Source of the DNA: Kribbella aluminosa
Lineage (GTDB): Bacteria > Actinomycetota > Actinomycetes > Propionibacteriales > Kribbellaceae
Length of the DNA stretch: 64,000 nucleotides
Assembly: GCF_017876295.1 (NCBI RefSeq)
Contig: NZ_JAGINT010000002.1
Span: 1,302,001-1,366,000 of the forward strand
Reading direction: 5' to 3'
Shown here: positions 7,964 through 16,439 of the stretch, one piece after another
Position numbering within the stretch: position 1 is the first letter of the stretch
Layout: each line of letters opens with the position of its first letter
Made by a program: the position numbers and the translations under genes
Notes under the pieces: generated by a model
What the model was told of the DNA's origin: nothing
The model's database searches: none
What the model saw: only the letters and a program-made list of their open reading frames with translations

Positions 7964-9364
7964 GTGAGCCGAATGAGGACCAGTTCCGGAGCCGGCGAAC
8001 TCCTGGTCGAGCTGCACCGGGACAACGGCGTACCACTGCACCAGCAGCTCGAGAGCGCGATCCGCACCAGGATCCGGGCCGGCCTGCTGCGCGCCGAGAC
8101 CGTGATGCCGTCCACGCGGGCGCTCGCGCAGGACCTCAGCCTGTCCCGCGGCGTGGTCGTCGAGGCGTACCAGCAGCTCGTCGCCGAGGGCTACCTGATC
8201 AGCCGGGGCGGCGGCTACACGCTGGTCGCGGACATCGCGGTGGTCTCCCCGACGCACTCGATCGCCACGCCGGCCGGACCGCCGCGGATCGACTTCCGCT
8301 ACAGCCGCCCGGACGTGTCGCAGTTCCCGCGCGCCGCCTGGCTCCGGTCCGTCCGCCGGGTGCTCAACGAGACGCCGAACCGCAGCTTCGCGTACCTCGA
8401 CGGTCGCGGCACGATCGAGCTGCGGACGGCGCTGTCCGACTATCTCAACCGGGTTCGCGGTACGGCGGCCCGCCCGGACAACATGATGATCTGCAACGGG
8501 TTCGCGCAGGGCTCGCGGCTGTTGCTGCAGGTACTGGCGGCCGCAGGGCTGCGTCGGCTCGCGGTCGAGGATCCCTCCGACAACGACCTCCGCGAGGTCG
8601 CGGCGGCCGTCGGTCTGGAGGCTGTCGGCGTACCGGTGCTGGCATCCGGGGTCGACGTGGAGGCGCTGGAGCGGTCCGGGGCGGACGCGGTGCTGGTGAC
8701 GGCGGCGCACCAGTTCCCGACCGGGGCGGTGACCTCGGCGGAGACCCGGGCGGCGCTCGTGGCGTGGGCGGGTCGCGGCGACCGGTTGGTGATCGAGGAC
8801 GACTACGACGCGGAGTACCGGTACGACCGGGAACCGATCGGTGCGCTGCAGGGTCTCGCGCCGGATCGGGTGGCGTACGCCGGGACCGCGAGCAAGACGC
8901 TGGCGCCGGGGCTGCGGCTCGGGTGGCTGATCCTGCCGGCCTGGTTGGTGGAGCCGATGACGCGGGCGAAGCTGATGGACGATCGTGGGTCGCCGGTGCT
9001 GGATCAGCTGGCGTTCGCGGACTTCGTCGCGCGCGGCGAGTTCGACCGGCATCTGCGGCGGATGCGGCCGCGCTACCGGGAGCTGCGGGACACGCTGGTC
9101 GAGCGGCTGGCGGCGCGGGTTCCGGAGCTGGAGCCGGTCGGGGTGTCGGCCGGGCTGCATGTGATGACCTGGCTGCCGCCGGGGCTCGGCGAGGGGGCGC
9201 TGCAGGAGGCAGCGCTGGAGCGCGGACTCGGGGTGTACGGGCTGGCGCCGTACTGGCTGGCCGGGGACGGACCTGCTGGGCTGGTCTTCGGCTACGGGTC
9301 ACTGAACCGGAGCGAGGTTGTGGAGGGCATCGACCTGCTCGCGGACGCGATCCGGGCGCTATGA
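7964..9364 (+). CDS. MocR/PdxR family regulator (GntR wHTH fused to class I aminotransferase)
   Basis: 466 aa. Residues about 13-80 form a GntR winged helix (GVPLHQQLESAIRTRIRAG; MPSTRALAQDLSLSRGVVVE). Residues about 110-460 form a fold-type I aminotransferase domain, with the PLP lysine in AGTASKTLAPGLRLGW and the PLP Asp/Tyr region VIEDDYDAEYRYDREP. Members sense PLP or an amino-acid/PLP adduct. Start GTG 7964 has no clear Shine-Dalgarno. Neighbours suggest it governs the divergent FAD oxidase and itself; no pdxST genes are nearby, so it is not an obvious vitamin B6 regulator. Confidence 0.9.
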   Translation: MSRMRTSSGAGELLVELHRDNGVPLHQQLESAIRTRIRAGLLRAETVMPSTRALAQDLSLSRGVVVEAYQQLVAEGYLISRGGGYTLVADIAVVSPTHSIATPAGPPRIDFRYSRPDVSQFPRAAWLRSVRRVLNETPNRSFAYLDGRGTIELRTALSDYLNRVRGTAARPDNMMICNGFAQGSRLLLQVLAAAGLRRLAVEDPSDNDLREVAAAVGLEAVGVPVLASGVDVEALERSGADAVLVTAAHQFPTGAVTSAETRAALVAWAGRGDRLVIEDDYDAEYRYDREPIGALQGLAPDRVAYAGTASKTLAPGLRLGWLILPAWLVEPMTRAKLMDDRGSPVLDQLAFADFVARGEFDRHLRRMRPRYRELRDTLVERLAARVPELEPVGVSAGLHVMTWLPPGLGEGALQEAALERGLGVYGLAPYWLAGDGPAGLVFGYGSLNRSEVVEGIDLLADAIRAL

Positions 9365-9380
9365 ATAACTATCCATTCGA

Positions 9381-9409
9381 TTGCAATTTGATCCGGTCGG
9401 TTCTACGCT
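9381..9409 (+). promoter_or_regulatory. Promoter of the GNAT gene (leaderless)
   Basis: TTGCAA (9381-9386) and TACGCT (9404-9409) are separated by exactly 17 bp in a locally AT-richer stretch. The start of transcription is expected at 9416-9417, on the GTG start codon itself. Confidence 0.6.
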
Positions 9410-9416
9410 CGATGGA

Positions 9417-10169
9417 GTGATCGCCGCAGCTCGTATCGACACCCTGATGAACCACGGCTGGCCCGCCGCCGACAGCACCGAGCTGGACGGCTGGGTGGTC
9501 CGCCGCAACGCCGGGGTCACCCTGCGCGCGAACTCCGTCCTGCCCAAGCGTGCACCGTTCGACCTCGGCAAAGCCTTGGACTACGTCGAGAACCTGTACG
9601 CCGCGCACGACATCGCGCCGTCCTTCCAGGTCGGTCCGGCGGCCCAGCCCGGCGACCTCGACGACCGGCTCGCGGCCCGCGGGTACGAGCTCCGGAACCC
9701 GACGCTGGTGATGGGCGCCGAGCTCGCCGACGTCCTCGCAAACCTCGGCGAACCGGCTGAGCAGCTTGGGCCGGTGAATATATCCGCGGCGCCCGACGAC
9801 TCCTGGATGGATTTCTGGTGGGCCGTCGACGGCCGCGGCGGATCCGCCGCGCAGGCCGCCGCGCGGCAGATCCTGAACCGGGCCCGTGCGCTGTACGCGG
9901 TGATCCCGTCCGGGCAACCCGTGCAGGCGATCGGCCGGCTCGCGCTGGTCGACGACTGGGCCGGCCTGTACTGCCTGGCCGTTGACCCGAAGCACCGCCG
10001 TCAGGGGCTTGCGCAGGCGGTCATCCACGGCTTGTTGCAGCAGGCAAGCACTTTGGGGGTCGTCCGGGTCTGGCTGCAGGTCGTCGAGAGCAACGCGCCG
10101 GCTCGGGCTCTCTACGACCGCCTCGGATTCCGGACCGTCTCGCGCTACCACTACCGCGTCAAAGGGTGA
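9417..10169 (+). CDS. GNAT family N-acetyltransferase
   Basis: 250 aa. The C-terminal half is a complete GNAT domain: LYCLAVDPKHRRQGLAQAV is motif A with the acetyl-CoA loop RRQGLA, and VESNAPARALYDRLGF is motif B. The N-terminal 110 residues resemble a degenerate second GNAT lobe, as in tandem-domain GNATs. GTG 9417 is chosen because a promoter with 17-bp spacing places transcription start there; an upstream TTG (9381) is part of that promoter. Substrate unknown. Confidence 0.85.
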   Translation: MIAAARIDTLMNHGWPAADSTELDGWVVRRNAGVTLRANSVLPKRAPFDLGKALDYVENLYAAHDIAPSFQVGPAAQPGDLDDRLAARGYELRNPTLVMGAELADVLANLGEPAEQLGPVNISAAPDDSWMDFWWAVDGRGGSAAQAAARQILNRARALYAVIPSGQPVQAIGRLALVDDWAGLYCLAVDPKHRRQGLAQAVIHGLLQQASTLGVVRVWLQVVESNAPARALYDRLGFRTVSRYHYRVKG

Positions 10170-10179
10170 CGTTCTGCAG

Positions 10180-10374
10180 GTGATCGAGGACGACGAACTC
10201 GGCGCCGGTACGTTCGGCGCGCTCCGCCACGAGGTCGGCGTGGTCACCCTGCCCGGCGGGTCGGCGTACGCGATCGCGGTCTTCACCCTCGCGGCCCGCG
10301 GCGACTTCCGCCAGCCACGCGTCGACGCCGCCATCGGCGAGGCCGCCCGCCGCGCGGTGGACCTCCTCCGCTGA
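10180..10374 (+). pseudogene. C-terminal remnant of a class A beta-lactamase-like serine hydrolase
   Basis: About 64 codons, starting nominally at a GTG, read FGALRHEVGVVTLPGGSAYA and continue IAVFTLAARGDF to a TGA. This resembles the last beta strand and final helix of class A beta-lactamase-like proteins, downstream of the KTG box, which is not present. The S-x-x-K and SDN boxes are also missing, so it cannot be an active enzyme. It directly follows the GNAT gene, which may have replaced the 5' part. It could also be an unrelated small protein. Confidence 0.4.
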
Positions 10375-10383
10375 CCCGAGCGG

Positions 10384-10770
10384 TCAGATGATCGCGTACG
10401 CCTCGATCTCCAGCAGGGCGTCCGGGCTGAACAAGGCCGCGACCTGGACCGCCGTACTCGCGGGCTTGGTGCCGGGGATGTACTTGTCGCGGACGACGCG
10501 GATCGCCGGCAGGTAGCCGATGTCGGTGACGAAGAACGTCAGCTTCACCACGTTCCCGAACGTCGCGCCGACCGTCGCCAGGCAGCGTTCGAGGTTCGCG
10601 AACACCTGCTCGGCCTGTGCGCCCGGGTCGCCGATCCCGACGAACGCCCCGTCCGCGTCCAGCGCCACCTGCCCGGACACGGCCACCCACTGGCCGGTTC
10701 CGGTCACCACGTGGCTGTAGCCGTTGCCGGGGGCAACGCCCTGGACCTGCGGATACTCCAGTTCAGTCAC
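10384..10770 (-). CDS. RidA family protein
   Basis: 128 aa, full length for the YjgF/YER057c/UK114 family. It contains VAVSGQVALDADG, VFANLERCLATVGATFGNVVK and the C-terminal ALLEIEAYAII. In true RidA deaminases an Arg (R105 in E. coli) contacts the enamine/imine carboxylate; at that place this protein reads KPASTAVQVAALF with no Arg, so it is probably a RidA-like subfamily member with another substrate or role. Convergent or adjacent genes are regulators; it is divergent from the LacI gene. Confidence 0.88.
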   Translation of the reverse strand: MTELEYPQVQGVAPGNGYSHVVTGTGQWVAVSGQVALDADGAFVGIGDPGAQAEQVFANLERCLATVGATFGNVVKLTFFVTDIGYLPAIRVVRDKYIPGTKPASTAVQVAALFSPDALLEIEAYAII

Positions 10771-10819
10771 CTGTTCCTCCGTTCGGTGTGTGCTTCCATC
10801 CGATCACACCGGGGGTTGA

Positions 10820-10831
10820 GAAACCGGTTTC
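10820..10831. promoter_or_regulatory. LacI-type operator
   Basis: GAAACCGGTTTC is a perfect 12-bp palindrome with the central CG typical of LacI/GalR sites, 19 bp upstream of the start codon of the LacI-type gene. Probably autoregulation, perhaps also control of the divergent RidA gene. Confidence 0.6.
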
Positions 10832-10850
10832 ATCGGGAGAGGATGCAGCG

Positions 10851-12698
10851 GTGGGCCGGACACCGAAGGACAGCATCACGATCGCCGACGTCGCACGGGT
10901 GGCCGAGGTGTCGCGGGCGACCGTGTCCCGGGTGATGAACGGCCGCCTCAGTGTCGCACCCGAGATCGTCGCCCGGGTGCGGGCCGCCGCGAAGCAGCTG
11001 AACTACCGCCCGAGCGACCTGGCCCGGAGCCTGTCGCTGGGCCGGACGAACATGGTCGCGCTGGTCGTCCCGGACCTCGGCAACCCGCTGTTCCAGCAGA
11101 TCCTCCGCGGCATCACCAACGCCTCGGCGGCGGCCGGGTACAGGGTGCTGGTCGCCGAGACCGACGAGGACCCGCAGGCCGAGGCGGCGATCGCGATCGA
11201 GGCCCGGCGGCGCTGTGACGCGTTGATCATGGTCTCGCCGCGGATGGACCAGGAGCGGCTGGTCGAGCTGCTCCCGCAGGTGCAGCCGGTCATCCTCGTC
11301 AACCGCCAGGGCCCGGCGGAGGTCGCGTCGGTGGTGGTCGACTACGGCCGCGCCGTCCGGATCGTCGTGGATCACCTGGTCGGGCTCGGGCATCGCCGGC
11401 TCGCCTTCCTGTCCGGGCCGGCCGCGTCCGCGTCGAACACGTTGCGGCTGCAGGCGCTCGAGGTCGCCGAGCGAGAGATCCCGGGGCTGGACCTCGTCCG
11501 GCTGGAGTGCGGCAGGTCGATCGAGGACGGGTACGCCGCGGTCGAACGGGTGCTCGACTCGCAGGCGACGGCGGTGGTCGCGTTCAACGATCTGGTCGCG
11601 TTCGGGCTGCTGGCGCGGCTCAACGAGGTCGGCGTCGCCGTACCGGCGGATCTGTCGGTGACCGGGATGGACGATATCGGGCTGGCGCGGTTCGCCGTAC
11701 CGTCGCTGACGACCGTTCGGGTGCCCCAGAAGGATCTCGGGGAGTTGGCCTGGCAGCGGTTGCTGGCGTCGATCACGGGGCCTTCGGACGCGGTGGACGA
11801 CGTACCGGAGCTGCGGCTGGCGGTGCGGGCGAGCACCGGTCCGGTGCCGCAGGAGCCGCGGTCCGCGGTGTCGGACGACCGGATCGGGTGGCAGCAGCAG
11901 GGTGACATCTTCGAGCTGGGGAGTTCCGCGGGACTGCTCGCCCGGTACGAGTTCGGCCGGCGGATGCCGCAGGTGCACGCGCCGCGCCCGTACCTGCATC
12001 CGGTCCGGACGCTCGGCGGGCACCCGCTGACGCAGGTCAGCCCGGTCGACCACCGGCACCACTACGGCGTCTCGCTCGCGGTCGCGCAGGTCAACGGCAC
12101 GTCGCACTGGGGCGGGCGCACGTATGTCCGCGGCCAGGGCCCGACCCTGCTGACGAACCACGGTCAGCAGCGCAGCCGGGGCGTGACCATCAACGATCGC
12201 GAACTGATCGACGACATCACCTGGTACGACGAGCAAGGCCGCCCGCAGCTGGTCGAACGCCGGAGCCTCGCGGGCGACCTGGCGTTCGGCGGCTGGCGCC
12301 TCGACTGGCGGAGCGTGCTCACCGCCCGGTACGGCACGATCCGGATCGACAGTCCGGCGACGACCGGCCGCGACGGAGCGGCGTACGGCGGGATCTTCTG
12401 GCGACTGCCTCTGGCGGAAACGACAGTCCTGAGTGCGGATGGTGACGGGCTGGAGGTGGCGTCCAGCCCGTGGATCGCGTTCGTACAGGGCGATGTCAGC
12501 CTGCTGCTCGTGCAGCCCGAGCAGGTACGGCCGTGGTTCCTGCGGGTTTCGCAGTACGTCGGCGTGTGCCCGGCGCTGGCGTGGGACGAGCCGTTGGTGC
12601 TGCAACCGAACCAGGAGCTGACCTTGTCGCTGACCGCAGTACTCCTGGATCGGTCACTGGATGCGGCAGAGGCTAAAAGGCTGGCAGGCCAGTTGTAG
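10851..12698 (+). CDS. LacI-family regulator fused to a DUF6807 (PmoA-like) domain
   Basis: 615 aa, about twice the length of a LacI repressor. Residues 8-60 are the LacI HTH (ITIADVARVAEVSRATVSRV, with the hinge LARSLSLGRTN). Residues about 65-335 form the periplasmic-binding-like sensor. From about 350 on there is a second domain (YEFGRRMPQVHAPRPYLHPV; HRHHYGVSLAVAQVNG) matching DUF6807/PmoA-like proteins, which are linked to sugar catabolism in actinobacteria. GTG 10851 follows GGAGAGGA. The tail overlaps the 3' end of thiG by 26 bp in convergent orientation. The fusion may couple sugar sensing to a catalytic or binding function; unproven. Confidence 0.82.
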   Translation: MGRTPKDSITIADVARVAEVSRATVSRVMNGRLSVAPEIVARVRAAAKQLNYRPSDLARSLSLGRTNMVALVVPDLGNPLFQQILRGITNASAAAGYRVLVAETDEDPQAEAAIAIEARRRCDALIMVSPRMDQERLVELLPQVQPVILVNRQGPAEVASVVVDYGRAVRIVVDHLVGLGHRRLAFLSGPAASASNTLRLQALEVAEREIPGLDLVRLECGRSIEDGYAAVERVLDSQATAVVAFNDLVAFGLLARLNEVGVAVPADLSVTGMDDIGLARFAVPSLTTVRVPQKDLGELAWQRLLASITGPSDAVDDVPELRLAVRASTGPVPQEPRSAVSDDRIGWQQQGDIFELGSSAGLLARYEFGRRMPQVHAPRPYLHPVRTLGGHPLTQVSPVDHRHHYGVSLAVAQVNGTSHWGGRTYVRGQGPTLLTNHGQQRSRGVTINDRELIDDITWYDEQGRPQLVERRSLAGDLAFGGWRLDWRSVLTARYGTIRIDSPATTGRDGAAYGGIFWRLPLAETTVLSADGDGLEVASSPWIAFVQGDVSLLLVQPEQVRPWFLRVSQYVGVCPALAWDEPLVLQPNQELTLSLTAVLLDRSLDAAEAKRLAGQL

Positions 12699-13446
12699 GC
12701 GACGAGGCGAGCGCGGACTGCCAGCGGCGCGGGACGCGGCCGGCCAGGCGGGCGTTCCGGCCGGCGGAGACCGCGTCGCGCATCGCGGCGGCCATCAGGG
12801 CAGGCTTCTCGGCGCGGGTCACCGGGGTCGCCAGCATCACCGCGTCGCAGCCGAGCTCCATCGCCAGCGCGGCGTCGCTCGCCGTACCGATCCCGGCGTC
12901 CACGATCACCGGGACGTTCGCGGCCTCGGCGATCAGCGCGAGGTTGTGCGGGTTCCGAATGCCGAGCGCGGAACCGATGGGTGCGGCCAACGGCATCACG
13001 GCCGCACACCCCGCCTGCTCCAGCCGGCGGGCCAGGATCGGGTCGTCGTTGGTGTACGGGAGGACCGTGAAACCGTCCGCCACCAAGGCGTCGACGGCAT
13101 CCAGCAGCTCGATCGGGTCCGGCAGCAGCAGGTGGTCGTCGGCGACCACCTCGACCTTGATCAGGTCGGTCTCCAGCGCCTCGCGGGCGAGTTTCGCGGT
13201 CAGGACGGCCTCGGCGGCGGTGTGACAGCCGGCCGTGTTCGGCAGTACGTCGATGCCGTGCTTCTTCAGTACGTCGAGCACCGATCCCTCGTGGCCGGTG
13301 CCGAGCCGACGCATCGCGACCGTGGTGAGTTGGGTGCCGGAGGCAATCAATGCCTCCTCCAGCACCTCCAGGTTGGCGGCACCGCCGGTGCCCATGATCA
13401 GCCGGGAGGTGTACGTCCGCCCGCCGAGCTCGAGTGGATCGTCCAT
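12673..13446 (-). CDS. thiG: Thiazole synthase ThiG
   Basis: 257 aa, full length. A TIM barrel that condenses DXP, dehydroglycine and ThiS thiocarboxylate to the thiazole of thiamine. LIMGTGG and LTTVAMRR at the N-terminus, the Schiff-base Lys in DLIKVEVVADD, VLPYTNDDPILARRL, and the phosphate loop VDAGIGTASDAALAMELG are all present. It starts 1 bp after the thiS stop and shares its TPP riboswitch. Confidence 0.95.
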   Translation of the reverse strand: MDDPLELGGRTYTSRLIMGTGGAANLEVLEEALIASGTQLTTVAMRRLGTGHEGSVLDVLKKHGIDVLPNTAGCHTAAEAVLTAKLAREALETDLIKVEVVADDHLLLPDPIELLDAVDALVADGFTVLPYTNDDPILARRLEQAGCAAVMPLAAPIGSALGIRNPHNLALIAEAANVPVIVDAGIGTASDAALAMELGCDAVMLATPVTRAEKPALMAAAMRDAVSAGRNARLAGRVPRRWQSALASSPTTGLPAF

Positions 13447-13447
13447 C

Positions 13448-13651
13448 TCAGCCTCCCTGCGTCGCGCTGACGATCTCGACCCGGTCGCCCGGGCGCACCG
13501 TGGTCTGCGCCCACTCGGTCCTGGTCAGCACGTTCTGATTCACCGCGACCGCGATCCCGGTGCTCCGGTCGGAGAACTCCGCGACCAGCTCGGCCACCGA
13601 CTTCCCGGCCGGCCCGTCGACCGCCGTGCCGTTCACCCAGACGGACTCCAT
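13448..13651 (-). CDS. thiS: Sulfur carrier protein ThiS
   Basis: 67 aa, ubiquitin-like sulfur carrier ending in the required Gly-Gly (SATQGG), which is thiocarboxylated and donates sulfur to ThiG. VNQNVLTRTEW and PGDRVEIVSATQGG are typical. ATG 13651 follows GAGGAG, which is the 3' part of the TPP riboswitch expression platform; the longer frame to 13714 lies inside the riboswitch and is not translated. Confidence 0.95.
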   Translation of the reverse strand: MESVWVNGTAVDGPAGKSVAELVAEFSDRSTGIAVAVNQNVLTRTEWAQTTVRPGDRVEIVSATQGG

Positions 13652-13660
13652 CGTGCTCCT

Positions 13661-13748
13661 CCCTACGCCGGAATTACCCGATTCAGGTTCAGCGGTCGGT
13701 GACGGTAGAGACACCCTCTCAGCCCACTCCCTGTGAGCTCCCGCGGAC
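13661..13748 (-). promoter_or_regulatory. TPP riboswitch (THI element)
   Basis: On the minus strand the leader contains the conserved pieces GCTGAGAGGG (after the GGGAG-type P1/P2 stem) and CTGAACCTGA followed by TCGGGTAATTCCGGCGTAGG. These are the pyrimidine- and pyrophosphate-binding helices of the thiamine pyrophosphate aptamer. It lies just upstream of the thiS Shine-Dalgarno, so TPP binding probably hides the ribosome binding site. Confidence 0.92.
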
Positions 13749-13756
13749 GTCTTCGA

Positions 13757-13805
13757 CTCTAGCTCACCCTCCCGATCTTTTCAGGATCGGGAGGGTGAGC
13801 TAGAG
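13757..13805. terminator. 21-bp perfect hairpin between the glycosidase and thi genes
   Basis: CTCTAGCTCACCCTCCCGATC (13757-13777) is perfectly complementary to 13785-13805, with a TTTTCAG loop. It starts 3 bp after the stop codon of the minus-strand glycoside hydrolase and has no clear T-run, as is common in actinobacteria. It probably insulates the thi leader from read-through. Confidence 0.75.
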
Positions 13806-13807
13806 CT

Positions 13808-16351
13808 CTACGGTGCCGTCACCGAGGTCACGGTCGAGCCGGAGAGGTACGTCGGCCAGACGCCGACTGTGACGGTGGCCTGACCGTTCGCGTTCGGGGT
13901 CAGGGTGTAGGGCAGGCCGTACAGGCTGGTCACCTGGACCGGGCCGGTCGCGTTGACCGTCACGGTCGTGTTCGCGCCGGACGCGGCCCAGATCGCGCGG
14001 AACGGCGTACCGTCATTGGCCGCGTACACCTGGTCGATCAGCCCGTTGCCCGGGTACTCCTTGCCGAGGAACGTCGCCCCGCGGAGCTGCCGGGCTGCCG
14101 TGGCGTAGGCGACGTACGACGGCTTGGGTGTGTACTTGCCGAGCGCGTCGGCCTCGTTGTGCACCAGGCCGAAGTTGTACTCCTGGTTGGCCGGATCGAT
14201 GCCGTCGTTCTTGAAGTCGTACAGGTAGAACCGGTCGACGTCGTGCCCCGGGACGTTGAGCATCGCGCGGGCCACGTACATCGCCTGCGTCGGCTCGGTG
14301 ACCGGCGCGGCGCTGCCGGCACCGGTGTACCAGCCGGCCTCGGTGATCCAGATCGGCTTGTCGACACCGCCGTTGTACTGCCGGATCGTCGCGCGGACCT
14401 GGTCGATGATCGTGCCGAGGCTCTCCGGCGCGTTCAGGTAGTTGTACGGGTGGATCGACACGACGTCGAGGTACTTCAGCCCGCCGAGCTGGCAGAACTG
14501 CTGGAACCACGCCTGCTGCGTGACGTCGGTATCCCCGCCGCCGATGATCGTCAGGCCCGGGTGGTTCGCCTTCAGCTTCGCATAAGTTGCCTGCAGCAAC
14601 GCGACGTACGCCTCGGGGGTCTGGTACGCCGGGCCCTCGCCGTTGATGTCCCACTCGTTCCAGACCGCCAGGTTCTTGATCTGCGGGTACTGCGTGGCGA
14701 GCGCGTCGGCGTAGTTCGCGAACCCCGCGCGGGCGGTGTCGGTCGTGGGCGGTTTGCCGCCGTCGTACAGGTCGTTCCCGCGGTCGGCGATCATCAACGG
14801 GTCGATCCCGTTGGCCTGGAACCCCTGCTGGTACGTCGTGATCTTGCCCGGGAACGAGATCACGCCGGGGGTCTTCTCGGCGTCGTTCCAGTACGCCTCG
14901 TCGCGGGCGGAGCGGGCGCCGGAGAGCGCGAGTACGGGCATCAGGTCCGGGTTCCAGGACTGCGCGAAGTGCGTGCCGGCACCTTGGTACGTCGGGGCCG
15001 TGGTCGCGGCGACCGTGTCGACGTTGACGGCTGCCGACGTACCGCCGCCGATGATCGCGCTCTTGTCCAGCGTCAGCGTGATCGCCTTCGCAGGGCCGTG
15101 CCAGACGCCGTCGTCGGCGCCGCCGAAGTGCAGGTAGCCGGTGCCCTGAGCGAACTGGGTGACGCTGAGGTGCTGCCAGGCGGATCCGGACAGCGTGAGG
15201 CGCTGCTGATGGACCTGACCGGTCGCGTCGGTGAGGCGCAGGCCGATGGAGGACAGCTGGCTGGATTTCACCCACAGATCAAGGGCTTTGAGGTCGATCG
15301 GGACGAACGTGCGCTGCAGTGCGACGTAGTTGCCGCCGCCGGTGAAGTCGCCGCTGAGCTTGGCCGACTGGGCGCCTGCCTGCGGGGCCGTGGTGTCGTA
15401 GCTGAGGCTGCCGGTCGCGCCCGGGAACTCGCTGCCAGGGTAGAACGACCAGCCCTCCGCGGCGCTCTCGTAGTCGCCCAGTGGAGTGGTGGGTGCGGCT
15501 GCTGGGGCGTTGAGCGTGAGGTCGTCGAGGTTCACGCTGCTGCTCGTGGCGCCGCTGATGGCGCCCTTGTCGAGTACTACCTCGATCTGCTTGGCCGGGC
15601 CGTGCCAGACGCCGTCGTTCGCGCCGCCGAAGTGGCTGTACTGCTTGCCGCCGTCGAAGCGGCTGACTGTGAGCGGCTGCCAGTCCGTTGCCCCTGACAA
15701 CGTCAGGCGTTGCTGGTGGACCTGACCGGTGGAGTCGGTGATGCGGAACGTGAGGAACGTCAGGTTCGGCGTCTTCGCCCAGAAGCTCACGCTGGTCGCG
15801 GCGACCGACGGGAGGGTCCGGTTCACGCTGACGTACGCACCGCCGGCGCTGAAGTCGCCGGACAGCTTGCCGGAGCTCGTACCGGAGTGGTTGGCGGTGG
15901 TGTCGAGCGCGAAGCTCCCGGTGGCGCCGGGGTATTCGCTGCCCGGGTAGAACGTCCAGCCTTCGGCAGTGCTCTCGAAGTCGCCGACCCGGGTGGTGGT
16001 GAGGCCGGCGACTGCCGACGTACTGAGTGGGCTGAGGATGGCGAAGGTGGTCCGGGCGGTCGTCGTACCGGCCTGGACGGTGAGCTCGTACCAGCCGCGC
16101 GTGGTGACCGCGACCTGCAAGGTACTCGCGGCGGCCTGGCTGCCGCCGGCGACGACGGCGCCGTTGACGTCGGCGGCCGACCAGGTCACGGACGAGGCGT
16201 CGGTACTCAGCCCGACCTTGACCTGCTGGCCGTCGGTGAACACGTTGCCGACGGTGATCGGGGTAAGGGCGAGGGTGGCGGCGTGGGCCGGGGTGATGGT
16301 GCCGATGCCGAGGAGGAGAACTCCGAGAACGAGCGCAACAGTACGTCTCAT
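13808..16351 (-). CDS. Secreted clan GH-A glycoside hydrolase with two carbohydrate-binding-like repeats
   Basis: 847 aa. A Sec signal peptide (MRRTVALVLGVLLLGIGTIT, cleavage after AHA) leads into an Ig-like segment (about 25-105). Two tandem repeats of about 150 residues follow; each begins GD(F/Y)ES(T/A)AEGW and contains WHGPAK. They resemble beta-jelly-roll carbohydrate modules. From about residue 455 a TIM barrel carries the acid/base Glu in VWNEWDING and the nucleophile Glu in WITEAGWYTG, as in GH5/GH39-like enzymes. A short beta-rich tail ends the protein. The substrate is probably a plant or microbial polysaccharide. A LacI-type operator sits in its promoter, implying induction by sugar. 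Confidence 0.85.
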   Translation of the reverse strand: MRRTVALVLGVLLLGIGTITPAHAATLALTPITVGNVFTDGQQVKVGLSTDASSVTWSAADVNGAVVAGGSQAAASTLQVAVTTRGWYELTVQAGTTTARTTFAILSPLSTSAVAGLTTTRVGDFESTAEGWTFYPGSEYPGATGSFALDTTANHSGTSSGKLSGDFSAGGAYVSVNRTLPSVAATSVSFWAKTPNLTFLTFRITDSTGQVHQQRLTLSGATDWQPLTVSRFDGGKQYSHFGGANDGVWHGPAKQIEVVLDKGAISGATSSSVNLDDLTLNAPAAAPTTPLGDYESAAEGWSFYPGSEFPGATGSLSYDTTAPQAGAQSAKLSGDFTGGGNYVALQRTFVPIDLKALDLWVKSSQLSSIGLRLTDATGQVHQQRLTLSGSAWQHLSVTQFAQGTGYLHFGGADDGVWHGPAKAITLTLDKSAIIGGGTSAAVNVDTVAATTAPTYQGAGTHFAQSWNPDLMPVLALSGARSARDEAYWNDAEKTPGVISFPGKITTYQQGFQANGIDPLMIADRGNDLYDGGKPPTTDTARAGFANYADALATQYPQIKNLAVWNEWDINGEGPAYQTPEAYVALLQATYAKLKANHPGLTIIGGGDTDVTQQAWFQQFCQLGGLKYLDVVSIHPYNYLNAPESLGTIIDQVRATIRQYNGGVDKPIWITEAGWYTGAGSAAPVTEPTQAMYVARAMLNVPGHDVDRFYLYDFKNDGIDPANQEYNFGLVHNEADALGKYTPKPSYVAYATAARQLRGATFLGKEYPGNGLIDQVYAANDGTPFRAIWAASGANTTVTVNATGPVQVTSLYGLPYTLTPNANGQATVTVGVWPTYLSGSTVTSVTAP

Positions 16352-16406
16352 GCCGACTCCTGTGTCAGGGCGGTGTAGTGGACGTCGGCTGCCACGACGT
16401 GGGTCC

Positions 16407-16424
16407 TGCGAAATCGCTTTCGCA
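16407..16424. promoter_or_regulatory. LacI-type operator of the glycoside hydrolase gene
   Basis: TGCGAAATCGCTTTCGCA is an 18-bp palindrome with a central CG and a single symmetric mismatch, the CebR/LacI-type form. It lies about 56 bp upstream of the gene start, next to AT-rich TAATAGT on the minus strand that may be the -10 region. Confidence 0.65.
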
Positions 16425-16439
16425 AACTATTACCGGATG

